A stretch of 64,000 nucleotides of DNA from Acidobacteriota bacterium. GTDB taxonomy: Bacteria; Acidobacteriota; Terriglobia; Acidiferrales; UBA7541. Below the pieces are notes generated by a model that was given only the letters and a program-made list of their open reading frames with translations, made no database searches and was not told the DNA's origin. The stretch's first letter is position 1. Each line of letters starts with the position of its first letter. Positions 7,741 through 17,130 of the stretch are shown here, piece after piece. The stretch covers positions 17,760-81,759 of the forward strand of contig JACQDE010000085.1 of assembly GCA_016201285.1 (NCBI GenBank), given 5' to 3'. Position numbers and translations under genes: made by a program.

Positions 7741-8247
7741 ATGCTCTGTCTTTGCAGTCACGCCTCGGAATTGGCCATTCGGGCTGCGATGCACCTTGCA
7801 ACGCAACCACCAGGAAAGCTCTCCCCCGTGCACGAAATCGCCGCCGGCACCGGGTTGCCCGCCGCCTACCTCGCCAAAATCATGCGCTTGCTCATTCGTG
7901 GCGGACTGGTCCGGGCGTTTCGCGGGCCGGGCGGCGGCGTGGAGTTGGGCCGTCCGCCGGATTCGATCACGCTTGCGGCGCTGGTACGCGCTGTCGAAGG
8001 CGATACCAGCAGCGACATCTGCATTATGGGCATGGGTGGATGTTCGGAAACGGCGCCTTGCCCTCTTCACTCTCAGTGGGCCCCCTTGCGCGCGGAGTTT
8101 CATCGGCTGCTGGAGGGAACCTCACTGGCGTCGCTCGTGCAGGCTTCGCAGGAAAAGTCCGGATTCATGCCCACGGATTTGTTGCACGCGACATCCGCAA
8201 TACCCCGCTCGAAAGCAAAGGCGGGCAAGAGGCAAAAAACTCTATGA
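7741..8247 (+). CDS. Rrf2-family transcriptional regulator, first gene of the nar operon
   Basis: This is a 168-residue Rrf2 protein. It shows the helix-turn-helix region (PVHEIAAGTGLPAAYLAKIM) and a glycine-rich wing (GPGGGVEL). The Fe-S-type triad CIMGMGGCSETAPC has the same C-x6-C-x5-C spacing, and the following PLH, as the divergent regulator. Its stop overlaps the narC start by four bases (ATGA), so it is co-translated with the nitrate operon and likely autoregulates it through the palindrome at 7700-7725. The cofactor and signal (NO, nitrate-derived stress or redox) cannot be read from sequence. The roughly 25-residue Lys/Arg-rich C-terminal extension is longer than in typical Rrf2 proteins. 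Confidence 0.88.
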   Translation: MLCLCSHASELAIRAAMHLATQPPGKLSPVHEIAAGTGLPAAYLAKIMRLLIRGGLVRAFRGPGGGVELGRPPDSITLAALVRAVEGDTSSDICIMGMGGCSETAPCPLHSQWAPLRAEFHRLLEGTSLASLVQASQEKSGFMPTDLLHATSAIPRSKAKAGKRQKTL

Positions 8248-9155
8248 ATCCTCACTCGTGCCGTTATTGGTCCGAGGCGGCAAGGTCCCTTGCCGTCGTG
8301 CTTGTCCGCTTGCGGTTCGTGCTAGCCGCCGCTGCGATCTTCCTGTTTCTGCCAGCCGGCGCTCCGGCACAGGACGCCGCAGCCTTCTTCAAGCAGAACT
8401 GCTCGAGTTGCCACACGATTGGTGGCGGACGGCTGGCCGGGCCGGACCTGAAAAATGTCCACACGCGCCGCGACCGCGCGTGGCTCAAGCAGTACATCCC
8501 CAACCCTAGAGCCATGATGGACCGTGGCGATCCGTACGCCCTCAAGCTGCTGCAATCGGCGCAGGGCGTCATTATGCCTCCGCCACAGGGGCTGACGGAT
8601 GCCCGTCTTGACGAGATTCTGAATTTCATCGAGGCCGAGTCGAAATCCGGCAGGGTCTGGGGCGGAGGCGGAATCAGCGACCGGCCTTACACGGCTGCCG
8701 ACCTTGTCACCGGGCGCGGCCTCTTCACCGGCACGACTCCGCTTTCCAAGGGCGGACCGGCCTGCATTTCCTGCCACACGGTAGGCACCCTCGGCGGCTT
8801 GGGCGGCGGACGCCTAGCGCCATTTCCGCAGTATGACCTGACGCGGGTGTACGAGCGGCTGGGGGGACGCAAGGCGGTCGGCGCGTGGCTATCTGCGCCA
8901 GCCACTCCGACCATGCAGGCGCTGTTCAAGAACCGTCCGATTCAAACGGACGAGGCCTTTGCGATTCTGGCCACGATCGAAGATGCCGCGGCCAATAGCG
9001 GTGAAGCCGATGCCGTGCCGCTTCTGGATTTTTTCTTGATGGGTCTTGGCGGCGCTGTTTTGGGACTGGTGACTTTTGGCACCGCCTGGCGGACCCGTTT
9101 CCGGAGCGTGCGTGGGTCCATGGTGCGTGGGGAACTGCAACGAGGTGAGGAATGA
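8244..9155 (+). CDS. narC: Membrane-anchored diheme cytochrome c of the nitrate reductase operon (NarC-like)
   Basis: This 303-residue exported protein begins with a signal/anchor segment ([18 protein letters not shown]) and has two heme c motifs, CSSCH near residue 54 and CISCH near residue 175, and a C-terminal hydrophobic helix ([17 protein letters not shown]) near the end. A diheme cytochrome directly before narG is the arrangement of the Thermus narC-G-H-J-I operon, where NarC works with the reductase as a membrane-bound electron carrier. The ATG at 8244 overlaps the regulator gene, and its stop overlaps narG (ATGA). Function as an exchange point between the quinol pool or NarI and periplasmic cytochromes is inference. 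Confidence 0.8.
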   Translation: MNPHSCRYWSEAARSLAVVLVRLRFVLAAAAIFLFLPAGAPAQDAAAFFKQNCSSCHTIGGGRLAGPDLKNVHTRRDRAWLKQYIPNPRAMMDRGDPYALKLLQSAQGVIMPPPQGLTDARLDEILNFIEAESKSGRVWGGGGISDRPYTAADLVTGRGLFTGTTPLSKGGPACISCHTVGTLGGLGGGRLAPFPQYDLTRVYERLGGRKAVGAWLSAPATPTMQALFKNRPIQTDEAFAILATIEDAAANSGEADAVPLLDFFLMGLGGAVLGLVTFGTAWRTRFRSVRGSMVRGELQRGEE

Positions 9156-12100
9156 ATCGGAAGAATGCACTGGAGTGGATCAAGGACGAAACCGACCCGA
9201 ATCTCCGGAGCTGGGAGGAGTTCTACCGAAACCGATGGCAGTTCGACAAAGTCGTGCGCAGCACCCACGGCGTCAACTGCACCGGCGGCTGCACCTGGCA
9301 GATTCATGTCAAGGACGGAATCGTCACGTGGGAGATGCAGGGACTCGATTATCCCGCCCTGGATTCCAGCCTGCCTCCCTATGAGCCTCGCGGCTGCCAG
9401 CGCGGTATTTCCTTTTCCTGGTATCTCTATAGCCCGCTGCGCGTGAGGTATCCCTACGTGCGCGGTGCCCTGCTCGACCTTTGGAAAAAGGCGCGGCTGG
9501 AACACGACGACCCGGTGGACGCCTGGAAGTCTCTGGTCGAGAACCCCGAAGCTCGCGCCCGCTGGCAGCGGGCTCGCGGCAAGGGCGGGTTCCGGCGCGT
9601 AGAATGGGACACGATCCTCGAGCTGATCGCTGCGGCCAACATCCACACGATCAAGACCCACGGCCCGGACCGTATCGCCGGTTTCTCTCCGATCCCGGCG
9701 ATGTCCATGCTCAGCTATGCCAGTGGCGCGCGCATGTTGCAGTTGATGGGCGGCATCTCGCTTTCCTTCTACGACTGGTATTGCGACCTGCCGAGCGCTT
9801 CGCCGGAGACGTGGGGCGAGCAAACCGACGTGCACGAATCGGCGGACTGGTACAACGCCAAGCTCATCGTTTCGATGGGCGCAAACCTGAACATGACCCG
9901 CACGCCGGACTGCCACTTTGCCGCAGAAGCGCGGCACAACGGCTCGAAGTTCTGGGTTTTCTCGCCGGACTTCAGCCAGGTGGCGAAGTACGCCGACGAA
10001 TGGGTGGCCATCAACGCCGGGCAGGACGGCGCCTGGTGGATGGCTGTCAATCACGTCCTCCTCAAAGAATTCCATCACGAGAAGCAGACGCCCTACTTTA
10101 TCGATTACACGAAGAAGTACACGGACGCACCCTACCTGGTCGAACTTCAGAAAGTAGAAGGCGGTTATCGTCCGGGGCAGATGTTGCGCGCCAACCGGCT
10201 GAAGCCCTATGGCAGCGTCGAGAACGGCGAGTGGAAATTCCTGATGTGGGATGAAACATTGCAGCAGCCCAAGATGCCCATGGGCTCGAGTGGCTTCCGC
10301 TGGGGCCAGGAAAAAGGGAAGTGGAATCTCCTGCTCAAGGACGGTGTGGACGGCAGCGAAATCAATCCCGCACTCACCTTCCTGCAGGGTAACGACGGCG
10401 TCGTGCAGGTGCAGCTTGACGACTTCGGAGAGGGCCAGCAGACGATGCGCGGCGTTCCCACGAAGCGCATCCAGACGGCCAGCGGAGAGGCAGTGCTCGT
10501 CGCCACGGTGTACGACCTGCTGATGGCGCAGTACGGCGTGCCGCGCGGGATCGAGGGTGACTATCCGCTCGACTACAACGACGAAAACAGTCCCTACACG
10601 CCGGCCTGGTCGGAGAAATACACCGGCATGGGGCGCGAACTGTTAGTCCGCTTTGCCCGCGAGTGGGGCAACACGGCGGAACTGACGAAAGGGAAGTGCA
10701 CGATCATCATCGGTGCGGGCATCAACCACTGGTATCACGCCAACCTGATGTACCGCGCCGGCATTCACGCGCTGATGTTTTGCGGCTGCGTGGGTGTCAA
10801 CGGCGGAGGCCTGGCGCACTACGTCGGCCAGGAAAAGCTGGCGCCGATGGAGTCTTGGTCGGCCATCGCGTTCGGGCGCGATTGGGTCCCAGCCGTGCGG
10901 CTGCAGAATGCGCCGAGCTGGCATTACGTCAACACCGATCAGTGGCGCTACGAAAAAGAATTCACCGACTACCACACAGTTCCGATGGGGCAAAACGGAA
11001 ACTCCCTGGCGCATGGCCACACGATGGACATTCAAGTCCGCGCCGTGCGCAACGGCTGGCTGCCGTTCTACCCCCAGTTCAACAAGAACTCGCTTGCGTT
11101 GGTCCGCGAGGCGATGGCCGCCGGCGCGCAATCCGAAGAAGACATTAAGGCGTGCGTCGTACGCGCGCTCAAGGAGCGCAAGCTGAAGTTCTCCGTTGAA
11201 GACCCGGACGCTTCGGAAAACTGGCCTCGCGTCTGGTTCATCTGGCGCGGTAATGCCCTCATGGCGAGCGCCAAGGGGCATGAATATTTCCTGCGGCACT
11301 ACCTCGGCACACACACGAACACGATTGCCGAAGATCTGGCGCGCGACTCCGTAAAAGAAGTCATCTGGCACGAGCACGCCCCCCAGGGGAAGATGGACCT
11401 GGTGGTGGACCTGAATTTCCGCATGGACACCTCCGCGCTCTATTCGGACGTCGTACTCCCGGCGGCCACCTGGTACGAGAAGGCCGACCTCAACTCCACC
11501 GACATGCACAGCTTCATCCACCCGCTCTCCGCGGCCGTGCCGCCGTGCTGGGAGTCCAAGACCGACTGGCAGATCTTCCGCGCCATCTCCAAGAAATTCT
11601 CCGAGCTCGCCGAAAAGCATTTTCCCGAGCCGGTGTGGGACATCGTGGCCTCACCGCTGGCCCATGACACCGCCGCGGAAATCGCCCAGCCCGCCATCAA
11701 GGATTGGTACCGCGGCGAAGTCGAAGCCATCCCGGGCAAGACCATGCCCGGCCTGCGCCTGGTCGCTCGCGACTACAAGAATCTCTACAACCAGTTCATT
11801 TCTTTAGGCGAACTGGTGAAGAAAAACGGTCTCGGCGCCCACGGCACCTCGTACAACATCGAAGATTTCTACGACGAAGCCGCGCGCTCCATGCCCACCG
11901 TTCGCTGGCAGGGCAAGACCTACCCCTCGCTGCTCGAAGACGAGCACGCCTGCAACTTGGTCCTGCATCTGGCCACTGTCACCAACGGCGAGCTCGCCTA
12001 CCGCTCCTACAAAAACATGGAAGAAAAGGTCGGCCTGCCGCTCGTGCAGCTTGCCGAAAAAAGCCGCGGCGTCCGCACCAGCTATCACGACCTGCAATCG

Positions 12101-12796
12101 CAGCCGCGCCGTTTTGTCAACAGCCCCATGTGGTCCGGCCTGATTGAGAATGGCCGTGCCTACGCACCGTTCACCTATAACGTCGAAGCGCTGGTGCCGT
12201 GGCGCACGCTGACCGGCCGCCAGCACTTCTATCTCGACCATCCGGGATATCTTGATTTCGGCGAGCACCTGCCGACCTACAAGCCAAAGCCGCTGCCCAC
12301 GCAGTACTCCGACCTGCGCTTCAGCAAGGAAGAAGGCCTGACGAAGATGTTGAACTATCTGACACCGCACGGGAAGTGGCACATCCACTCCACCTACGGT
12401 GACAACCAGCGCATGACCACGCTCTCCCGCGGCGTCGAGCCGCTTTGGCTCAACGACAAGGATGCTGCCGAACTCGGCCTCGTGGATAACGATTGGGTCG
12501 AAGTGCACAATGACAACGGCGTCGTTGTCACGCGCACCGCGGTTAGTGCCCGCATCCCGCGCGGCATCTGCATCCAGTATCACTCGCCGGAGCGGACGTA
12601 CTCGGTGCCGACCTCGCCCCTGCGCGGGCATCGCCGCGCCGGCGGGCACAACAGCCTGACGCGCGTCCGCCTGAAGCCGAACCTGATGGTGGGAGGCTAT
12701 GGCCAATTCACCTTCCACTTCAACTATTGGGGTCCCATCGGCTGCAACCGCGATACGCACGTGCTCGTTCGCAAACTTCCGGAATTGAAGTGGTAA
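9152..12796 (+). CDS. narG: Respiratory nitrate reductase alpha subunit, molybdopterin catalytic
   Basis: The catalytic subunit reduces nitrate to nitrite at a Mo-bis-MGD site. It is 1214 residues, normal for NarG. The N-terminal FS0 cluster motif is [10 protein letters not shown] (His-x3-Cys-x3-Cys) with the last Cys in EPRGCQRG. The segment [20 protein letters not shown] contains the Asp that ligates Mo in E. coli NarG. There is no twin-arginine signal (the N-terminus reads [15 protein letters not shown]), so the enzyme should face the cytoplasm. It is preceded by GAGGTGAGG and overlaps narC by four bases. Nitrite oxidoreductase of the same family was considered, but the full GHJI set plus NarK transporters favours nitrate reduction. 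Confidence 0.96.
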   Translation: MNRKNALEWIKDETDPNLRSWEEFYRNRWQFDKVVRSTHGVNCTGGCTWQIHVKDGIVTWEMQGLDYPALDSSLPPYEPRGCQRGISFSWYLYSPLRVRYPYVRGALLDLWKKARLEHDDPVDAWKSLVENPEARARWQRARGKGGFRRVEWDTILELIAAANIHTIKTHGPDRIAGFSPIPAMSMLSYASGARMLQLMGGISLSFYDWYCDLPSASPETWGEQTDVHESADWYNAKLIVSMGANLNMTRTPDCHFAAEARHNGSKFWVFSPDFSQVAKYADEWVAINAGQDGAWWMAVNHVLLKEFHHEKQTPYFIDYTKKYTDAPYLVELQKVEGGYRPGQMLRANRLKPYGSVENGEWKFLMWDETLQQPKMPMGSSGFRWGQEKGKWNLLLKDGVDGSEINPALTFLQGNDGVVQVQLDDFGEGQQTMRGVPTKRIQTASGEAVLVATVYDLLMAQYGVPRGIEGDYPLDYNDENSPYTPAWSEKYTGMGRELLVRFAREWGNTAELTKGKCTIIIGAGINHWYHANLMYRAGIHALMFCGCVGVNGGGLAHYVGQEKLAPMESWSAIAFGRDWVPAVRLQNAPSWHYVNTDQWRYEKEFTDYHTVPMGQNGNSLAHGHTMDIQVRAVRNGWLPFYPQFNKNSLALVREAMAAGAQSEEDIKACVVRALKERKLKFSVEDPDASENWPRVWFIWRGNALMASAKGHEYFLRHYLGTHTNTIAEDLARDSVKEVIWHEHAPQGKMDLVVDLNFRMDTSALYSDVVLPAATWYEKADLNSTDMHSFIHPLSAAVPPCWESKTDWQIFRAISKKFSELAEKHFPEPVWDIVASPLAHDTAAEIAQPAIKDWYRGEVEAIPGKTMPGLRLVARDYKNLYNQFISLGELVKKNGLGAHGTSYNIEDFYDEAARSMPTVRWQGKTYPSLLEDEHACNLVLHLATVTNGELAYRSYKNMEEKVGLPLVQLAEKSRGVRTSYHDLQSQPRRFVNSPMWSGLIENGRAYAPFTYNVEALVPWRTLTGRQHFYLDHPGYLDFGEHLPTYKPKPLPTQYSDLRFSKEEGLTKMLNYLTPHGKWHIHSTYGDNQRMTTLSRGVEPLWLNDKDAAELGLVDNDWVEVHNDNGVVVTRTAVSARIPRGICIQYHSPERTYSVPTSPLRGHRRAGGHNSLTRVRLKPNLMVGGYGQFTFHFNYWGPIGCNRDTHVLVRKLPELKW

Positions 12797-12812
12797 CCAA
12801 AGGAGCCTGACC

Positions 12813-14303
12813 ATGGACGTCCGCTCACAGATCGCGATGGTCTTCCACCTCGACAAATGTATCGGCTGCCACACCTGCTCGATCGCCTGCAAGAACATCT
12901 GGACCGATCGCCGCGGCACCGAATACATGTGGTGGAACAACGTCGAGACCAAGCCCGGCACCGGCTATCCCACCCGCTGGGAAGACCAGAACAAATATGC
13001 CGGTGGCTGGGAGACCTCGAACGGCGACCTGCAGCTCAAGTCCACCAGCAAGCGGAAAGTGGTGTTCAACATTTTTCACAACCCGCACATGCCCACGATG
13101 GACGACTACTACGAGCCGTGGACCTACGACTACCAGCACCTGTTCAACGCGCCGGAGGGTTCCGATCAGCCTACCGCGCGGCCCATCTCCATGGTCACCG
13201 GCGAGTTCATCAACATCGAATCCGGGCCGAACTGGGACGACGACTTGGGCGGTTCGCCGGTCTATGCCGAAAACGACCCGAACCTCGCCGGGCTCACCCC
13301 CGAGCAGCGCCAACAGCTCTTTGCCGTCGAGCGCCTGGTCTTCTTCTACTTCCCGCGCATCTGTAACCACTGCTCGAACCCGGCCTGCGTGGCTTCCTGC
13401 CCTTCGGGTGCGCTCTACAAGCGCGGTGAGGACGGCATCGTGCTCCTCGACCAGAAGCGCTGCCGCGGCTGGCGCTCCTGCATTGCCGCCTGCCCCTACA
13501 AAAAGGTCTTCTTCAACTGGTCCACCGGTAAGTCGGAGAAATGCATCCTCTGCTTCCCGCGCGTGGAGACGGGGCAGGCGCCCGCCTGCTTCCACTCTTG
13601 CGTGGGCCGCATCCGTTACCTCGGCGTGCTGCTCTACGACGCCTCGCGCATCGAGGAAGTCGCCAAGCTGCCGGATGATCAGCTCGTCGAGGGCCAGCGC
13701 TCCATGCTCCTCGACCCCTTTGACCCGGCGGTGATCGCCGGCGCGCGTGCCAACGGCGTCACCGAATCCACCATCGAGTCGGCGCAGAAGTCGCCGGTGT
13801 ATCAGTTTGTGAAGGTCTGGAAAATCGCGCTCCCGCCGCACATCGAGTTCCGCACCCTGCCCATGCTCTTCTACGTGCCGCCGATGTCGCCGGTGATGTC
13901 CCACATGGAAGAGAAGACCAAGGAGCACAACTCCGAGGAACTCTTCCACGATATCGAGGAAGCGCGCGTCCCCATGAAGTTTCTAGCCAACCTGTTTGGG
14001 GCCGGCCATGAAGGAAAAGTCCGCTACGCCCTCAAGAAGCAGAAGGCGGTGCGCTGGTACCGCCGCGCGCTGACCGTGGGCGATGTGGATTTGGCCGTGG
14101 CCCTGCGAATGCTCACCGAAGCGGACTGTACGCCTGAGGAAGCCGACGCAATCTACAAACTCACCTCGCTGTGCTCCTTCGACGATCGCTTCGTTATCCC
14201 ACCCGCGCACCGGGAGGAAGCAATACAAATGTTCGAGGATCCTCTCGAACATAAGCAAGGCGCCGGCTTCGGCTTCCTCTCTGTGCCGCATCGGGGCATG
14301 TGA
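12813..14303 (+). CDS. narH: Respiratory nitrate reductase beta subunit, iron-sulfur
   Basis: This electron-transfer subunit carries one [3Fe-4S] and three [4Fe-4S] clusters linking NarI hemes to NarG. It has 496 residues. The cluster motifs are clear: CIGCHTCSIACKNIW near the N-terminus, CNHCSNPACVASCPSGA, CRGWRSCIAACPYKKVF and CILCFPRVETGQAPACFHSC. The Trp in CRGW replaces a Cys, the known signature that makes one centre a [3Fe-4S] cluster in NarH. It starts at an ATG behind AAAGGAG, 16 bases after narG, and overlaps narJ by four bases. Confidence 0.96.
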   Translation: MDVRSQIAMVFHLDKCIGCHTCSIACKNIWTDRRGTEYMWWNNVETKPGTGYPTRWEDQNKYAGGWETSNGDLQLKSTSKRKVVFNIFHNPHMPTMDDYYEPWTYDYQHLFNAPEGSDQPTARPISMVTGEFINIESGPNWDDDLGGSPVYAENDPNLAGLTPEQRQQLFAVERLVFFYFPRICNHCSNPACVASCPSGALYKRGEDGIVLLDQKRCRGWRSCIAACPYKKVFFNWSTGKSEKCILCFPRVETGQAPACFHSCVGRIRYLGVLLYDASRIEEVAKLPDDQLVEGQRSMLLDPFDPAVIAGARANGVTESTIESAQKSPVYQFVKVWKIALPPHIEFRTLPMLFYVPPMSPVMSHMEEKTKEHNSEELFHDIEEARVPMKFLANLFGAGHEGKVRYALKKQKAVRWYRRALTVGDVDLAVALRMLTEADCTPEEADAIYKLTSLCSFDDRFVIPPAHREEAIQMFEDPLEHKQGAGFGFLSVPHRGM

Positions 14304-14878
14304 TGGATACCACCAGGCTGTACGACCAACTGGCCGCCCTGTTCGAATATCCGGGCAAGGACTATGCGGAACGCGTCTCGCGCTGTGCGGCGGCCCTCGC
14401 GGCCGTCCAGCCGGACGCGGCCTCTACGCTTGAGGAATTCTGCGGGCAAGTCCGCGGGCGCACTGCCGAAGAGCTCCAGGAACACTTCATTCAGACCTTC
14501 GACCTGAATCCGGATTGTTCCCTCGAGTTGGGATGGCACCTGTTCGGGGAAAACTACGACCGGGGCACTTACTTGGTGAAATTGCGCGGGCTGCTGCGCC
14601 GGTTCGGCCTGGCCGAAACGCACGAGCTCCCGGACCATGTCACCTACGCCCTGGCACTGCTTGGCCGGATGCCGGAAGCGGAAGCGGAGGAGTTCGCCAT
14701 TGCGTGCGTGCTTCCCGCACTTCAGAAGATCCGCGCCGCGGTCAAAAAAGAAAATTCATTCCATACCTTGCTGGAGGTGGTGGCGGCGCTGCTTGGCAGC
14801 CGCTTTGCCGCCTTCCCGCTGGAATCAATCCCCGCCGCGCCGGCATTGCGCGTGCTCAATGGGAGTGGACTCGCATGA
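14300..14878 (+). CDS. narJ: Nitrate reductase assembly chaperone
   Basis: NarJ/TorD-type chaperone of 192 residues needed to insert the Mo cofactor and clusters into NarGH before membrane docking. Features seen are the N-terminal region RLYDQLAALFEYPG, the acidic central block and the segment ELGWHLFGENYDRGTYL. It overlaps narH by four bases (ATGG/TGATGG arrangement) and narI by four bases (ATGA). Length is somewhat below the E. coli protein (236) but normal for many bacterial NarJ proteins. Confidence 0.9.
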   Translation: MMDTTRLYDQLAALFEYPGKDYAERVSRCAAALAAVQPDAASTLEEFCGQVRGRTAEELQEHFIQTFDLNPDCSLELGWHLFGENYDRGTYLVKLRGLLRRFGLAETHELPDHVTYALALLGRMPEAEAEEFAIACVLPALQKIRAAVKKENSFHTLLEVVAALLGSRFAAFPLESIPAAPALRVLNGSGLA

Positions 14879-15582
14879 ACACCACGGCTGCAAATTGGGA
14901 TCAGATTCTCTTCGTCGTGCTGCCCTATGCGGTGATGTTTGTTTTCCTGCTGGGTACCATCATGCGCTATCGCAAGGCGCCCTTCACGTACTCGAGCCTT
15001 TCGTCGCAGTTCCTCGAGAACCAGCAGCACTTCTGGGGCCTGGTGCCCTTTCACTACGGAATCATCACGGTGTTGTCAGGCCACGTGATTGCGTTCCTGA
15101 TTCCGCGCCAGGTATTGCTGTGGAACAGCCGCCCCCTTCGGCTCTACGTCCTGGAAATCTCTGCGCTCATTTTCGGGCTGCTCACCCTGGTGGGACTGGG
15201 GGGATGCATTACGCGGCGGCTTACGGTTAGCAAAATCCGGGAAGTAACCAGCCTCCTGGATTGGCACGTGTTTGCGCTGTTGCTGGTGCAGGTGGCCAGC
15301 GGAGTGTACGTGGCAGTGTTCCATCCCTGGGGCTCCTCGTGGTTTGCTTCGGTGCTGTCGCCCTACCTCTGGTCGCTGGTGAAGTTTCAGCCGGATCTGG
15401 GATACGTCGCCGCCCTGCCGTTCGCGGTCAAGCTGCACATCGCGTCAGCCTACGCGATCATCGGTCTTGCGCCGTTTACGCGGCTGGTGCACGTGCTCGT
15501 GGTGCCCAACCCCTACTTGTGGCGAAAGCCTCAGGTGGTCCGCTGGTACCGGCCGTCGCGTTCCACGCCCGGGAATTCATGA
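14875..15582 (+). CDS. narI: Respiratory nitrate reductase gamma subunit, diheme cytochrome b
   Basis: This integral membrane quinol oxidase subunit is 235 residues with about five transmembrane helices. Paired histidines expected to hold the two b hemes are visible in VPFHYGIITVLSGHVIAF and, near the C-terminus, in KLHIASAYAIIGLAPF followed by TRLVHVL. The ATG at 14875 overlaps the narJ stop. It anchors NarGH on the cytoplasmic side and takes electrons from menaquinol or ubiquinol. The gene is followed after 19 bases by the first NarK-type transporter. Confidence 0.93.
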   Translation: MNTTAANWDQILFVVLPYAVMFVFLLGTIMRYRKAPFTYSSLSSQFLENQQHFWGLVPFHYGIITVLSGHVIAFLIPRQVLLWNSRPLRLYVLEISALIFGLLTLVGLGGCITRRLTVSKIREVTSLLDWHVFALLLVQVASGVYVAVFHPWGSSWFASVLSPYLWSLVKFQPDLGYVAALPFAVKLHIASAYAIIGLAPFTRLVHVLVVPNPYLWRKPQVVRWYRPSRSTPGNS

Positions 15583-15601
15583 TTCGGAGGTGAATAAATA
15601 G

Positions 15602-17104
15602 ATGTCGGATCAAAGCAAAGCGGTTAGCGTTTTAACGATGAACACGCTGGCTTTTACCGTCTGTTTCGCGTGCTGGATGATGAATGGTGTCCTCATAACG
15701 TATCTCGTCGAACATGGCGCGTTCAAATGGACGGAATCGCAAATCGGATGGCTCATTGGCATCCCGGTCTTGACGGGCTCTCTTACCCGCCTCCCCGTGG
15801 GCATTCTGACCGATAAGTTCGGTGGGCGAAACGTCTACGGCCTGCTCATGCTGATTTCGGCCATTCCGATGTACCTCATGAGCAGGGCGAACAGCTACGA
15901 AGACTTCCTGTGGGGCAGCTTGGGATTTGGCCTCTCCGGCGCGTCCTTCGCCGTAGGCATCGCCTACACCTCGGTCTGGTTCAGCAAGGAACGGCAGGGT
16001 ACTGCGCTCGGCATTTTCGGCGCGGGCAATGCCGGTTCGGCTTTGACCAGCATGGGCGCACCATTCGTGCTTCAAAGGCTGACGAATTCCGGCGCAAACC
16101 TGGAAGGCTGGCGCACGCTTCCGAAGTTCTACGCGCTGGCACTCGTGATCACTGCGATTCTCTTCTTCATGTTCACATATCCCCGAAAGGTGGAGAACGG
16201 TGCCGTCAAAACCATGCGGGAGCGGCTGGCGCCCCTCAACAACATCCGCGTGTGGCGCTTTGGTCTGTACTATTTCCTTGTGTTCGGCGCCTTCGTAGCG
16301 CTCTCTCAATGGCTGATTCCGTATTACGTCAATGTTTATCTTATGCCGGTGACGATGGCCGGCCTGCTGGCCGCGACGTTTAGCCTTCCATCCGGTGTGA
16401 TCCGTGCGCTGGGCGGCTGGATGTCCGACCACTATGGCGCGCGGCGTGTGATGTACTGGGTGCTCGGAAGTTGCGCGGTCTGCTGCGCGCTGCTCATCGT
16501 GCCGCGGATGGAGGTCACTTTGCCGGGCAAGGGCGTCATGGCTTCCATGCCGGGCACGGTCGCCTCGGTTTCTGATTCGGAAATCGTCGTCGGAGAAAAA
16601 AAGTATTCCCTCAAGGAGACACCCGCAACGTGGTCCAATGTGGATTCGTCCGATAGCATGCTTCTTCTTCCCAAGCGCGCGTTCTGGCAGAAAGCCGTCG
16701 TGAATCCAGGTGAAAAAGTCCTCAAGAAGCAGCTCCTCGCCAGCGGAGTGTCCGTCATCTATTTTCAGGCCAACGTTTGGATCTTCACCGCGCTTGTATT
16801 TGTCGTGGGGATCATGATGGGCATCGGCAAAGCTGCTGTTTATCGCCATATTCCCGATTACTTTCCGCAGGCGGTCGGCGTCGTTGGCGGAATTGTGGGC
16901 GTCATCGGCGGCCTGGGCGGGTTCGTCTGCCCTATCTTGTTCGGCTACATCCTGGAGCGTACGGGCATCTGGACCACTTGCTGGATGTTCCTTGCCGTCA
17001 TTTCCATCCTCTGCCTGGTATGGATGCACCTGGTGGTCCAAAAGATGATGCGGGAAAAAGCTCCTCAGCTCATGAGACAAATGGAAACGGGTCACACGAC
17101 CTGA
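15602..17104 (+). CDS. narK: NarK-type nitrate/nitrite transporter with periplasmic insertion
   Basis: Major facilitator protein of 500 residues. The nitrate-porter motif GNAGSALTSMGAP follows TM4/5, Arg residues occur in the expected core helices (TRLPVGILTDKFGGR), and a second glycine-rich motif GGIVGVIGGLGGFVCP lies near TM11. Between the helix ending ALLIVP and the helix beginning IYFQANVWIF (residues about 302-388) is an extra hydrophilic block of roughly 80 residues. By MFS topology it faces the periplasm, and it is not usual for NarK. RBS GGAGGTGA precedes the ATG. The gene lies in the nar operon and should import nitrate and/or export nitrite. Confidence 0.88.
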   Translation: MSDQSKAVSVLTMNTLAFTVCFACWMMNGVLITYLVEHGAFKWTESQIGWLIGIPVLTGSLTRLPVGILTDKFGGRNVYGLLMLISAIPMYLMSRANSYEDFLWGSLGFGLSGASFAVGIAYTSVWFSKERQGTALGIFGAGNAGSALTSMGAPFVLQRLTNSGANLEGWRTLPKFYALALVITAILFFMFTYPRKVENGAVKTMRERLAPLNNIRVWRFGLYYFLVFGAFVALSQWLIPYYVNVYLMPVTMAGLLAATFSLPSGVIRALGGWMSDHYGARRVMYWVLGSCAVCCALLIVPRMEVTLPGKGVMASMPGTVASVSDSEIVVGEKKYSLKETPATWSNVDSSDSMLLLPKRAFWQKAVVNPGEKVLKKQLLASGVSVIYFQANVWIFTALVFVVGIMMGIGKAAVYRHIPDYFPQAVGVVGGIVGVIGGLGGFVCPILFGYILERTGIWTTCWMFLAVISILCLVWMHLVVQKMMREKAPQLMRQMETGHTT

Positions 17105-17130
17105 TTCTGCGGACACAAAGGAGCAAATGA

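Noticed and set aside
9152..12796. NarG considered as nitrite oxidoreductase (NxrA)
   Set aside because: No export signal, a full narHJI set and two NarK transporters favour nitrate reduction; sequence trees would be needed to exclude NxrA fully.
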